A stretch of DNA of 64,000 bases from contig JACQAP010000026.1 of NCBI GenBank assembly GCA_016194905.1, positions 154,418-218,417 of the forward strand, written 5' to 3'. The notes under the pieces were generated by a model, which saw only the letters and a list, made by a program, of their open reading frames with translations, did not search any database and had not been told where the DNA came from. Positions within the stretch are counted from its first letter, which is position 1; each line of letters opens with the position of its first letter. Position numbers and translations under genes: made by a program. Positions 1 through 8,295 of this stretch are shown piece by piece. The stretch is from Betaproteobacteria bacterium (GTDB lineage Bacteria; Pseudomonadota; Gammaproteobacteria; Burkholderiales; JACQAP01).

Positions 1-116
1 AGGACTTCACCGCGTTTGAGTTGCAGGGAAACTTCGCGCACCGCGCGATTGCTGCCGTATGACCGCGATAATGCCCGCGCGGAAACGGTCGATTCTGAGC
101 TTGCCGTAATGGTCAT
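1..116 (-). CDS. ABC transporter ATP-binding protein, N-terminal fragment
   Basis: The minus strand opens with ATG at 114-116 and stays open to the window edge (38 codons). The translation contains ARALSRSYGSNRAVREVSL followed by a KRGEV stretch. This is the usual first beta-strand region of an ABC ATPase, just ahead of the Walker A motif, which lies outside the window. It would power import or export with a membrane partner encoded further left. It is divergent from the TPR lipoprotein gene. The substrate cannot be told from this fragment. Confidence 0.75.
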   Translation of the reverse strand, partial: MTITASSESTVSARALSRSYGSNRAVREVSLQLKRGEV

Positions 117-350
117 GCCCTCGCCTTGTCGGTTGAATGTCGGAAATCTGTCGTCGTTATTGCGACCCCTCATCCGGACGCCTCGACCTCCGGATCACAC
201 CGGTGCAGAGTCCGGCGCATGGATACGGGATCACTTGTGATGGGCGCCAAATATACCTAAACTGTCCGCTGGATTGAAGAACTTCGCGCAGGATCGGATT
301 CTCTAACGGTCACTCGATCAATTCTGCAATCTCATAACCTCCTCACATCC
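117..350. other. Divergent intergenic region
   Basis: This 234 bp stretch separates the leftward ABC ATPase fragment from the rightward TPR lipoprotein gene, so it should carry both promoters. I see no convincing sigma-70 pair, no hairpin with a T-run and no credible coding frame. The short forward frame at 16-240 overlaps the ATPase start and looks like a shadow. Confidence 0.5.
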
Positions 351-2147
351 ATGCTAGGTCTCCCGCCAATCCTCGCCACGCCGGTTGTCGTTTTCTGCCT
401 CGTGCTGGGCGCCTGCGCACACCCTGATGCCCGTGCCGGCCATGACGGCGGCGCCAGCCTCGCAGCCGCTGACGCGGCGCAATCCGATCCGGAAAACTTC
501 GAAGCGCAAGCGCGCCAGGTTTTCGGTACGAAAGCGCTGTCGCGCACCGACTTGCCCGACCGATCCTTGGATTCGGACCTGCTGTATAAGTTTCTGCTTG
601 CCGAAATCGCCGGCCAGCGCGGAAACTACCAGATCGCGGCGCAAGCCTATCTCGAAATGGCCAAGACGACACGCGATCCGCGCATTGCCCAGCGCGCCAC
701 GGAAGTCGCGCTCTACGGTCGTTACAGCGACATCGCAGTGGAAGCGGCCAAGCTCTGGCTGGCAACCGAAAAGGACTCGGCGGCCGCGCGGCAGACGCTG
801 GCGGCCCTCTTCGTCAACAGCAACGACCTGCAATCGGCAAAACCGTTGTTGCAGCAAATGTTGGCCGCCGATGGCGACAACATCGGCCAGTCGCTGACGC
901 AACTGGTTCCGCTGCTGGCCAAGCACGCTGACAAGAATGCGGTATTGGCGCTCGTCAAGGAGTTGACCAGACCTTACCGTGAGCGCCCGGAGGCGCATCT
1001 CGCCGTGGCGGAAGCCGCGCTCGCCGCGAATAAATTCGATGCGGCGCTCACGGAGATCCGCGAAGCCATGCGGTCCCGTTCGGATTGGGAAACCGGCGCG
1101 CTGTTTCAGGCACAGCTCCTCAATCGAGAGTCGCGCGCCAAGGCCCTGGACTATCTGAAGACCTTTCTTGACGCCAACCCGAAAGCGCAGGAAGTCAGGC
1201 TCGGCTACGCCCGTCAACTGATCAGCGACAAGAAATTTCCGGAAGCTCGCGTCGAATTCCAGCGGTTGCTGGAAGACAACCCGCAAAACGGCGATATCGC
1301 CGTCACGGTGGCGCTGCTGTCGGTGCAGATGAACGATCTCGATCTTGCCGAGACTCAGCTGAAGCGCGTACTGGAGATGGACTACAAGGATCCGGACGCG
1401 GTGCGTTTCCACCTCGGGCAGGTCAATGAGGAACGCAAGCGCTACGACGAGGCCGCCAAATGGTATTTATCGGTGGAAGAGGGCGAACAATACGTTCTAG
1501 CCCATGCGCGTTACGCGTTCATGCTGGCAAAGCAGGACAAGCTCGCCGAGGCGCGTGCGCACCTACAGAACCTCGCCCCGCAGAATGACGCCCAGCGCGT
1601 GCAGATACTGCAGTCCGAGGCGCAATTGATGCGGGAAGCGAAGGACTTCAAGGAATCGTTCGACATTCTCAGAAAAGCACTCGATGTCCAGCCGGACCAG
1701 CCCGAGTTGCTCTACGACGTTGCGCTGGCCGCCGAGAAAATCGACCGCATCGATATCGTCGAGATCAACTTGCGGCGGTTGATTGTCCTCAAACCCGACC
1801 ATGCGCAGGCGTATAACGCGCTGGGTTACACCTTGGCCGATCGCACCGACCGGCTGGCCGAGGCGCGCGATTACATCGAGACGGCGCTCAAGCTGTCGCC
1901 GGAAGATCCCTTCATACTCGACAGCATGGGCTGGGTCGAGTATCGCCTGGGCCACGTTGCGCAGGGGCTTCAATATCTGGAACGCGCTTTCCGGCAACGT
2001 CCGGATCCGGAGATTGCAGCTCACCTCGGTGAAGTGCTGTGGGCCAAGGGCGACAAGCCCGGCGCGGAAAAAGTCTGGCGCGATGCGTTGCGTGACAATC
2101 CGGAAAACGACGAGCTGCAGAAGGTCATCAAGAAATATCTGCGCTGA
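351..2147 (+). CDS. TPR-repeat lipoprotein
   Basis: This 598-residue protein starts with a hydrophobic signal ending in the lipobox LGAC, so it should be a lipoprotein processed at Cys21 or nearby. The remainder is a long helical array of tetratricopeptide repeats, clearest in the last 150 residues (AQAYNALGYTLADR, DPFILDSMGWVEYRLGH). TPR arrays bind proteins, and a lipoprotein of this kind probably acts as an envelope assembly scaffold. It sits 8 bp upstream of lolB, in the arrangement seen across betaproteobacteria, so a link to lipoprotein or outer-membrane assembly is likely but inferred. The partner is unknown. Confidence 0.85.
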   Translation: MLGLPPILATPVVVFCLVLGACAHPDARAGHDGGASLAAADAAQSDPENFEAQARQVFGTKALSRTDLPDRSLDSDLLYKFLLAEIAGQRGNYQIAAQAYLEMAKTTRDPRIAQRATEVALYGRYSDIAVEAAKLWLATEKDSAAARQTLAALFVNSNDLQSAKPLLQQMLAADGDNIGQSLTQLVPLLAKHADKNAVLALVKELTRPYRERPEAHLAVAEAALAANKFDAALTEIREAMRSRSDWETGALFQAQLLNRESRAKALDYLKTFLDANPKAQEVRLGYARQLISDKKFPEARVEFQRLLEDNPQNGDIAVTVALLSVQMNDLDLAETQLKRVLEMDYKDPDAVRFHLGQVNEERKRYDEAAKWYLSVEEGEQYVLAHARYAFMLAKQDKLAEARAHLQNLAPQNDAQRVQILQSEAQLMREAKDFKESFDILRKALDVQPDQPELLYDVALAAEKIDRIDIVEINLRRLIVLKPDHAQAYNALGYTLADRTDRLAEARDYIETALKLSPEDPFILDSMGWVEYRLGHVAQGLQYLERAFRQRPDPEIAAHLGEVLWAKGDKPGAEKVWRDALRDNPENDELQKVIKKYLR

Positions 2148-2155
2148 GTCGGCAT

Positions 2156-2731
2156 ATGCAATATCGGCTCGGCGTGCTCGCGCTATGCGGTGTCCTTTCG
2201 GTGTTGGCCGGTTGCGCCTCCACTCGTCCTGCGCAAGTTTTGCCCGCTTCCAATGTGTCGATCAGCGCGTTCTCCCTGAACGGAAGAGTCGCCGTCAAAC
2301 TCGACGATCGCGGTTACACGGCCAGTCTGCGCTGGCGCCATTCGGCGATGCGCGATTCCCTCAGGCTGCTTTCCCCGCTCGGTTCCGTTGTCGGCGAGAT
2401 CGAGGCTGATAGCGATGGCGCCACGCTGACCACCGGGGACAAGAAGGTACATCGATCGAACGATGTGCAGTCGTTGACGCGCGAAGTTCTCGGTTGGGAC
2501 CTGCCGCTTGCCGGGCTGCGCTATTGGGTGACCGGCCGCGCCGATCCTGGATCGCCGGTTCAGGCGCAGAGTCGTGACGACAATGAGCGGCTCAAGAGCC
2601 TGACGCAGAACGATTGGCGCATCGCCTATATCGAATATTTCGGCGACAGCGCCCTGCCCGCGCGTCTGTCGCTCGCCTATGACCGGCTCAATCTGCGCCT
2701 GATCGTCGAACACTGGGAGTTGCCGGAGTGA
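2156..2731 (+). CDS. lolB: Outer-membrane lipoprotein LolB
   Basis: LolB accepts lipoproteins from the periplasmic chaperone LolA and inserts them in the outer membrane. The 191-residue product has a signal peptide with lipobox LAGC, then a single LolB-type beta domain (AFSLNGRVAVKLDDRGY, GSVVGEIEADSDG, LTREVLGWDLPLAGLRYW). Length is normal for the family. The stop overlaps the ispE start by four bases, so the two are translationally coupled. LolB-IspE pairing is a conserved gene order in beta- and gammaproteobacteria, which strengthens the call. Confidence 0.93.
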   Translation: MQYRLGVLALCGVLSVLAGCASTRPAQVLPASNVSISAFSLNGRVAVKLDDRGYTASLRWRHSAMRDSLRLLSPLGSVVGEIEADSDGATLTTGDKKVHRSNDVQSLTREVLGWDLPLAGLRYWVTGRADPGSPVQAQSRDDNERLKSLTQNDWRIAYIEYFGDSALPARLSLAYDRLNLRLIVEHWELPE

Positions 2732-3570
2732 CAACCGCGGCTGGCGTGTTTCCGGCGCCGGCAAAACTCAATCTGTTCCTTCACGTGGTCGGCCGAAGGC
2801 AAGATGGCTACCATCTGCTGCAGACCGCGTTCCGCTTCATCGACTACGGCGACGAACTGTCCTTTGTCGTGCGCGCCGATGGCGCAATCCGCCGCACCAC
2901 CCCGATGGAAGGCGTTCCCGAGGAGCGGGATTTGAGTGTGCGCGCCGCTCAAGCATTGCAGCAGGAGACCGGGTGCCGCGAAGGTGCGGACATTGGCATC
3001 GTCAAGCGCTTGCCGATGGGCGGGGGGCTCGGGGGCGGCAGTTCCGATGCGGCGACAACGCTGATCGTGTTGAATCGGCTGTGGCACACCGGGCTGTCGC
3101 GCGACCGGTTGCAGCAACTCGCGCTGAAACTGGGCGCCGATGTGCCGGCATTCGTGTTCGGCAAAAATGCTTTTGCCGAAGGGATCGGCGAGCGCTTGCA
3201 GGTGCTCCGGTTGCCTCCCGCTTGGTATCTGATTCTGGTGCCCGAACTGGCTGTTTCCACTGCGGAAATCTTCTCCTCTGCTGAATTGACACGTAATACG
3301 AATGCAATCACAATAGCGGCCTTTTCAGTCGGCCAGGGCCGCAACGATCTTGAGCCGGTGGTGTGCCGGCGTTATCCGCAGGTGGCCCGTCATCTCGAGT
3401 GGTTGCGCCGATACGGCGATGCCCGCATGACCGGATCCGGGGCTTGCGTTTTCTGCGCGTTTGACAGCGAAGGGCGTGCGCGTCGGGTATTGTCGGAATT
3501 GCCGGCGGACATGCGGGGCTTCGTGGCGCGCGGTCTGGACCGGCATCCTCTGTGGTCGGAGGACGACTAG
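2728..3570 (+). CDS. ispE: 4-diphosphocytidyl-2-C-methyl-D-erythritol kinase
   Basis: IspE phosphorylates CDP-methylerythritol in the non-mevalonate isoprenoid pathway. The 280-residue protein begins with PAPAKLNLFLHVVGRR and carries the GHMP-kinase ATP loop PMGGGLGGGSSDAATTL at about residues 93-109, plus a C-terminal MTGSGACVF glycine motif. Translation starts at GTG 2728, overlapping the lolB stop. tRNA-Gln follows directly, and prs lies beyond it. All expected motifs are intact. Confidence 0.95.
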   Translation: MTTAAGVFPAPAKLNLFLHVVGRRQDGYHLLQTAFRFIDYGDELSFVVRADGAIRRTTPMEGVPEERDLSVRAAQALQQETGCREGADIGIVKRLPMGGGLGGGSSDAATTLIVLNRLWHTGLSRDRLQQLALKLGADVPAFVFGKNAFAEGIGERLQVLRLPPAWYLILVPELAVSTAEIFSSAELTRNTNAITIAAFSVGQGRNDLEPVVCRRYPQVARHLEWLRRYGDARMTGSGACVFCAFDSEGRARRVLSELPADMRGFVARGLDRHPLWSEDD

Positions 3571-3577
3571 AGTTTTT

Positions 3578-3652
3578 TGGGGAGTCGCCAAGTGGTAAGG
3601 CACCGGATTTTGATTCCGGCATTCGTAGGTTCGATCCCTACCTCCCCAGCCA
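3578..3652 (+). tRNA. tRNA-Gln (anticodon TTG)
   Basis: A full cloverleaf is visible: acceptor TGGGGAG pairs with CTCCCCA, the anticodon loop reads TTTTGAT with anticodon TTG, and the T-loop is TTCGATC. The discriminator is G and CCA is encoded (3650-3652). It lies 7 bp after the ispE stop, the usual position in this gene cluster. Confidence 0.97.
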
Positions 3653-3693
3653 GTCTAGAGAGTGGTCGGTGCGGACTGGAGACAGGTAACGAC

Positions 3694-3727
3694 AGCCGCG
3701 AGCGTGCTTGCGGCTCATTTTATTTTT
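3694..3727 (+). terminator. Rho-independent terminator after tRNA-Gln
   Basis: A 9 bp stem (AGCCGCGAG with CTTGCGGCT, one G-T pair) and a 4-base loop are followed by a T-rich tract. It ends the lolB-ispE-tRNA transcript before prs. Confidence 0.75.
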
Positions 3728-3799
3728 GGACCCGGATTTTATTGGACCGGTTAAATCGGGTTTTTCCAACCCCCAGTCTCCAGTATCGAGTGTCTAGAA

Positions 3800-4750
3800 A
3801 TGGCTTATGACAGCTTGATGGTGTTTACCGGCAACGCGCATCCGAAGCTTGCCGAAGACGTCGTCAAACACCTCAACATTCCGCTCGGACGTGCCACGGT
3901 CGGTCGCTTCAGCGACGGCGAGGTGATGGTCGAATTGCTTGAGAATGTGCGCGGCAAGGATGCCTTTGTGCTGCAGTCGACTTGTATGCCGACCAATGAC
4001 AATCTGATGGAAGTCCTGTTGATGGCCGACGCGCTGAAGCGCTCGTCTGCCGGCCGCATTACCGCAGCGGTTCCTTACCTGGGGTATGCGCGCCAGGACC
4101 GGCGGCCGAGCTCGGCACGGGTGGCGATCAGCGCCAAGGTGGTCGCGAACATGATGGTGGTGGCGGGCGTAGACCGCCTGTTGACGATGGATCTGCATGC
4201 CGACCAGATTCAGGGTTTTTTCGACATTCCCGTGGATAACGTTTACTCGGCGCCGATCCTGCTGGGGGATATCTGGAAACTGGGCCACCAGAATCTGGTG
4301 GTGGTGTCGCCCGACGTCGGCGGTGTAGTGCGGGCGCGGGCCCTGGCCAAGCGCCTCGAGTCCGATCTAGCGATCATCGACAAGCGCCGTCCGCGGCCGA
4401 ATGTGGCCACGGTGATGAACATCATCGGCGATGTCGCCGGGCGCACTTGCGTGATCATGGACGATATGGTCGATACCGCGAATACGCTATGCGAGGCGGC
4501 GCTGGCGCTGAAGGAGAAAGGCGCGGATAAAGTACTCGCCTACTGTACCCACCCGGTGCTGTCGGGGAGAGCCATCGAGCGCATCGAGAACTCGGTGCTG
4601 GACGAGCTGGTGGTGACGGATACGATCCCGCTGCGCGAGGAAGCGAAACGGTGCGAGCGCATCCGCCAGCTCAGCATCGCGGCATTGCTGGCCGAAACGA
4701 TGCTGCGCATCAGCAACGAAGATTCGGTTTCCTCGTTGTTCATGGAATAG
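3800..4750 (+). CDS. prs: Ribose-phosphate pyrophosphokinase
   Basis: Prs makes PRPP from ribose-5-phosphate and ATP for purine, pyrimidine, His, Trp and NAD synthesis. The 316-residue protein has the N-terminal [13 protein letters not shown] and [12 protein letters not shown] motifs, the Mg/ATP region [11 protein letters not shown], and the PRPP-binding loop [12 protein letters not shown] near residues 215-226. Length is canonical. It is monocistronic-looking or co-transcribed with rplY, 104 bp downstream. Codon usage and motifs are ordinary. Confidence 0.96.
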   Translation: MAYDSLMVFTGNAHPKLAEDVVKHLNIPLGRATVGRFSDGEVMVELLENVRGKDAFVLQSTCMPTNDNLMEVLLMADALKRSSAGRITAAVPYLGYARQDRRPSSARVAISAKVVANMMVVAGVDRLLTMDLHADQIQGFFDIPVDNVYSAPILLGDIWKLGHQNLVVVSPDVGGVVRARALAKRLESDLAIIDKRRPRPNVATVMNIIGDVAGRTCVIMDDMVDTANTLCEAALALKEKGADKVLAYCTHPVLSGRAIERIENSVLDELVVTDTIPLREEAKRCERIRQLSIAALLAETMLRISNEDSVSSLFME

Positions 4751-4854
4751 TTTTTTGCTGTTCGAAAGATTTTACGATGGGGTGGCAGCGATGCCGTCCC
4801 TTTTGAAACAGGCAGCGACTGGTCGCGGTCGCCGCCTTAACTAAGGAGAGCCAC

Positions 4855-5583
4855 ATGGCAACGATAGAAGTCAATGCGATGTCCCGCTCGCTGCAGGGAA
4901 CGGGTGCGAGCCGCCGCCTGCGCGGAACGGGCAAAGTGCCGGGTATCATCTATGGCGGAGAGTATCCCGCGCAAAACGTGGAGTTCGACCACAACGGGTT
5001 GTTCCACCAGCTCAAGCAAGAGGCCTTCCACGCCTCGATCCTGAGCATGACCGTCGACGGCAAGAATGAACGCGTGCTGTTGCGCGATGTACAGATGCAC
5101 CCCTGGAAGCAATTGATCCTGCATGTCGACTTCCAGCGCGTATCGGCCAACCGGAAGATCCACATGAAAGTGCCGCTGCATTTCATCAATGCCGAAATCG
5201 CCCCCGGCGTGAAAACCGGTGGCGGCATCGTCAGCCACGTGATGAACGAAATGGACGTCACTTGCTTGCCGGATGATCTGCCGGAATTCATCGAGGTCGA
5301 TCTGCAGACCCTCGAAATCGGCGCAGCGGTGCATTTGGCCGACCTGAAAATTCCCAAAGGCGTGGAATCGGTGCAACTGACTCGCGGGGACAATGCCGTG
5401 GTGGCGACGGTGCAGATCCCGCGTGTGATCGCCGAACCGGAACCCATCGCTGCCGTTGTGGCGGCAGAAGGCGCCGCCGCCGACGGCGCCGCTCCTGCCG
5501 CAGGTGCCGCACCTGCGGCCGGCGCCGCACCCGGCGCGGATGCCAAGAAGGAGCCCGAGAAGAAGGAAGGCGGCAAGAAGTAA
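4855..5583 (+). CDS. rplY: 50S ribosomal protein L25, long (CTC/TL5) form
   Basis: L25 binds 5S rRNA. The 242-residue product is the long CTC/TL5-type form: an L25 core at the N-terminus ([26 protein letters not shown]) and a second beta domain. It ends in an Ala/Gly/Pro-rich, then Lys/Glu-rich tail (about residues 200-242) of low complexity. A good Shine-Dalgarno (AAGGAG) precedes ATG 4855. It sits between prs and pth, as in most betaproteobacteria. The Ala-rich tail is common in this class and probably disordered. Confidence 0.95.
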   Translation: MATIEVNAMSRSLQGTGASRRLRGTGKVPGIIYGGEYPAQNVEFDHNGLFHQLKQEAFHASILSMTVDGKNERVLLRDVQMHPWKQLILHVDFQRVSANRKIHMKVPLHFINAEIAPGVKTGGGIVSHVMNEMDVTCLPDDLPEFIEVDLQTLEIGAAVHLADLKIPKGVESVQLTRGDNAVVATVQIPRVIAEPEPIAAVVAAEGAAADGAAPAAGAAPAAGAAPGADAKKEPEKKEGGKK

Positions 5584-5603
5584 TTTTTTCGCAGTTCGAA
5601 CCA

Positions 5604-5647
5604 CGGCCTGCCGTCAGCGTTGCCTGTCCGGCAGGCCGGTTTGTTTT
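5604..5647 (+). terminator. Rho-independent terminator after rplY
   Basis: A 10 bp perfect stem (CGGCCTGCCG with CGGCAGGCCG) with a 15-base loop is followed by GTTTGTTTT. It lies between rplY and pth, so it may only attenuate. Confidence 0.7.
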
Positions 5648-5665
5648 CAACGCCGCACGATCGAC

Positions 5666-6232
5666 ATGAAGCTTGTCGTAGGACTGGGTAACCCGGGCCG
5701 GGAGCATGAGGCCACCCGCCACAACGCCGGTTTCTGGTGGGTGGACAGGTTGGCTGCGCGGGCCGGCGCCCATCTGCGTCCGGAATCGCGATTTCACGGC
5801 TATGCGGGCAAGCTGGTCGACGGTGGCCGGGAATGCTGGCTGCTCAAGCCCAGCACGTTCATGAATGTCAGCGGCCGCGCGGTGCAGGCGCTGACGCAGT
5901 TCTACAAGATCGCCCCGGGTGACATGCTGGTCGTACACGATGAACTCGATTTGCCGCCCGGAGAGGTCAAGCTCAAGAGGGGCGGCGGTTCGGCGGGCCA
6001 CAACGGCCTCAAGGACATCACCGCGCACCTGGGACCGGATTTCTGGCGGCTGCGCATCGGCATCGGCCGGCCGGTCGACCGCGATCAAACGGTGAATTTC
6101 GTGCTCAACGCGCCGCGCAAGGAAGAGATGCCGCTGATCGACGATGCCATCGAGCGCAGCCTCGATACCTGGCCACTGTTGCTGGATGGCAAGAGCGAAG
6201 CGGCGATGCTCAAGCTGCATACGAAACCGTAA
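5666..6232 (+). CDS. pth: Peptidyl-tRNA hydrolase
   Basis: Pth recycles peptidyl-tRNA that drops off ribosomes by cleaving the ester bond. The 188-residue protein begins MKLVVGLGNPGREHEATRHN, with the catalytic His in TRHN at residue 20. It also has KPSTFMNVSG, VHDELDLPPG and GHNGLKDI, all characteristic. I chose ATG 5666 because it gives the family N-terminus; the frame is open further upstream without similarity. It lies upstream of ychF, separated only by a heptamer-repeat hairpin. Confidence 0.96.
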   Translation: MKLVVGLGNPGREHEATRHNAGFWWVDRLAARAGAHLRPESRFHGYAGKLVDGGRECWLLKPSTFMNVSGRAVQALTQFYKIAPGDMLVVHDELDLPPGEVKLKRGGGSAGHNGLKDITAHLGPDFWRLRIGIGRPVDRDQTVNFVLNAPRKEEMPLIDDAIERSLDTWPLLLDGKSEAAMLKLHTKP

Positions 6233-6301
6233 CTGGTAACTAGTGATTAGTGATTGGCAAAAAACGCAATCACTAATCACCAGTCACTAATCACCAATCA
6301 C
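6233..6301. repeat. Inverted heptamer repeats between pth and ychF
   Basis: The whole 69 bp spacer is made of 7-base units. The left arm has ACTAGTG/ATTAGTG units and the right arm is a run of CACTAAT, CACCAGT and CACCAAT units. The arms are complementary and could form a hairpin around a short A-rich loop. The repeat abuts the ychF ATG, leaving no visible Shine-Dalgarno. A second member of the same family lies between thiS and thiG. Confidence 0.8.
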
Positions 6302-7396
6302 ATGTCACTGAAATGTGGAATCGTCGGACTGCCGAATGTCGGCAAGTCGACTCTGTTCAACGCGCTGACCAAGGCCGGCATCGCGGCGGAAAATTACCCC
6401 TTCTGCACCATCGAGCCCAACGTCGGCGTCGTCGAGGTGCCGGATGCGCGTCTGGCGCAACTCGCGGTTATCGCAAAACCGCAGAAGGTGATCGCGGCGA
6501 TCGTCGAGTTCGTGGATATCGCGGGACTCGTCGCCGGTGCGTCGAAGGGCGAGGGTCTCGGCAATCAGTTCCTGGCCAACATCCGCGAGACCGACGCCAC
6601 CGTTCATGTCGTGCGCTGTTTCGCCGACGACAACATCGTGCATGTAACGGGCAAGGTCGATCCGCTGTCCGACATCGAGACCATCGAAACCGAACTGGCG
6701 CTGGCCGACCTCGCCACAGTCGACAAGACGCTGGCGCGTAACCGCAAGCTGGCGCAGTCCGGCGACAAGGATGCGAAGCTGCTGGTCGCGGTGCTGGACA
6801 AAGTGCAGGTGCAACTCGATCAGGCCAAACCGGTCCGCGCGCTTGACCTCTCCAGGGAAGAGCTGGCGAGCATCAAGCCGCTTTGTCTGATTACCGCTAA
6901 GCCGACGCTGTACGCCGCCAACGTCGACGAGCATGGATTCGGCGACGACAACGCGCTGCTGAATCAGGTAAGGCAAAAAGCCGCGAGAGAAGGCGCGCCG
7001 GTGGTGGCGTTCTGTGCACGCATGGAAGCCGAGATCGCCGACCTGTCCGATGAGGACAAGCGGGTGTTCCTCGGCGACATGGGCCTGCAGGAACCGGGGC
7101 TGAATCGCCTGATTCGTGCTGGCTACGAATTGCTGGCATTGCAGACTTATTTCACCGCCGGCGAGAAGGAAGTTCGGGCCTGGACCATCCATAAAGGCGA
7201 TACGGCTCCGCAGGCCGCCGGTGTGATCCACACCGATTTCGAGAAGGGCTTCATTCGCGCCGAGGTCATTGCTTTCGACGACTACATCGCGCACAAGGGC
7301 GAACAGGGTGCCAAGGAAGCCGGGAAAATGCGGCTGGAAGGCAAGGATTACGTCGTCAAGGATGGCGACGTGACGCACTTCCGCTTCAACGTTTGA
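6302..7396 (+). CDS. ychF: Redox/ribosome-associated ATPase YchF (OLA1 family)
   Basis: YchF is a universally conserved Obg-family P-loop ATPase that binds ribosomes and takes part in stress responses. The 364-residue protein starts [20 protein letters not shown] with an intact G1 loop. It has a [18 protein letters not shown] switch region and a C-terminal TGS domain ending [12 protein letters not shown]. Start ATG 6302 fits the family, although it directly follows a heptamer repeat and has no clear Shine-Dalgarno. A diverged second copy of the last 20 codons occurs at 8224-8283. Confidence 0.95.
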   Translation: MSLKCGIVGLPNVGKSTLFNALTKAGIAAENYPFCTIEPNVGVVEVPDARLAQLAVIAKPQKVIAAIVEFVDIAGLVAGASKGEGLGNQFLANIRETDATVHVVRCFADDNIVHVTGKVDPLSDIETIETELALADLATVDKTLARNRKLAQSGDKDAKLLVAVLDKVQVQLDQAKPVRALDLSREELASIKPLCLITAKPTLYAANVDEHGFGDDNALLNQVRQKAAREGAPVVAFCARMEAEIADLSDEDKRVFLGDMGLQEPGLNRLIRAGYELLALQTYFTAGEKEVRAWTIHKGDTAPQAAGVIHTDFEKGFIRAEVIAFDDYIAHKGEQGAKEAGKMRLEGKDYVVKDGDVTHFRFNV

Positions 7397-7517
7397 CCCG
7401 CATCCATCTTCCGTCGAAGCGCCATCGCAACGTCGCCTCGACGTTCTGCGATTTACATGTCGTGGACATTCGGGTACAAATGCGCCATTTGTGTACTCAA
7501 ACCGAGAGGAGGCTCGT

Positions 7518-8210
7518 GTGAATAAATATGCTGTAGCAGGTATGCTTTCGCTGGCGCTCACCGGGACTGTTCAAGGGGCGGCGGCGCAGGATCCCGCCGC
7601 CAAGGCAGGCGGTCCGGCCTCTCCCTGGTACGTCGGAGTCGGTATCGGCCGTACCAATGCAAGCATCCCGGGACAGACGATCGACAGCATCAATGCCACC
7701 CTTTCCGCGGCGAACGGCGCCACCTTCAGCGTAATCGACAAGGACAAAAGTTCCACTGGAGCGAAACTCCTCGTCGGCTACAGCTTCAACCGCAATTTTG
7801 CGGTCGAAGGCGGTTACGCGGCGCTGGGCAAATCCAAGGTAGACATGGATTTTCGCAGCGGCCTAAATTCGGTCGGCGGCTTCAACATGGACTACAAGAT
7901 GTCCGCTGCGTTCATCGATGCCGTGGGCATCCTTCCTTTTGCCGAGAAGTGGTCGCTTATTGGCCGCCTTGGTGTGGCCTACGACAGGACGAGTGCGAAC
8001 TTCAATGGTTCGCCCATCACACTGATCACCTCGAACGACAACAAATCGGAAAGCAAATTTCGCGAGAAATTCGGCGCCGGCGTCGATTACAACCTGAATC
8101 CTGCGTTCACGGTACGAGCAGAATGGGAACACTACAAATTTCCGGACCCGTTCAGCGACGAATTGTTCAATGTCGACGCAGCGACGCTGTCTTTGCTTTT
8201 TCGCTTCTGA
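7518..8210 (+). CDS. Outer-membrane beta-barrel protein (OmpA/OmpW-like)
   Basis: The start is GTG 7518, supported by GAGAGGAGG about 6 bases upstream. The 230-residue product has a signal peptide (AVAGMLSLALTGTVQGAAAQ). After it come alternating beta-strand segments typical of a small 8-stranded barrel: SPWYVGVGIGRTNAS, GAKLLVGYSFNRNFAVEGGY, FRAEWEHYKF-like strands, and a terminal aromatic LSLLFRF. The final Phe is the usual BAM recognition residue. It is a member of the OmpA-like transmembrane or OmpW superfamily; the ligand is unknown. It is flanked by ychF and a duplicate ychF tail, which suggests it was inserted here. Confidence 0.8.
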   Translation: MNKYAVAGMLSLALTGTVQGAAAQDPAAKAGGPASPWYVGVGIGRTNASIPGQTIDSINATLSAANGATFSVIDKDKSSTGAKLLVGYSFNRNFAVEGGYAALGKSKVDMDFRSGLNSVGGFNMDYKMSAAFIDAVGILPFAEKWSLIGRLGVAYDRTSANFNGSPITLITSNDNKSESKFREKFGAGVDYNLNPAFTVRAEWEHYKFPDPFSDELFNVDAATLSLLFRF

Positions 8211-8211
8211 A

Positions 8212-8283
8212 CGGCTGCGCCCCGAAGGCAAAGAGTACGTCGTCAAGGACGGCGACGCGATGCGCTTCCGCTTCAACGTGTGA
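8212..8283 (+). pseudogene. Duplicate 3' end of ychF (remnant)
   Basis: One base after the OMP stop, an open frame reads RLRPEGKEYVVKDGD then AMRFRFNV and a stop. This is the C-terminal TGS end of a YchF protein. Over the last 60 bases it matches the real ychF end (7337-7396) at 53 of 60 positions by hand count. It has no start and cannot be functional by itself. It looks like a scar from insertion or recombination at the ychF 3' end. Confidence 0.85.
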
Positions 8284-8295
8284 ATTCGCGCCGTT

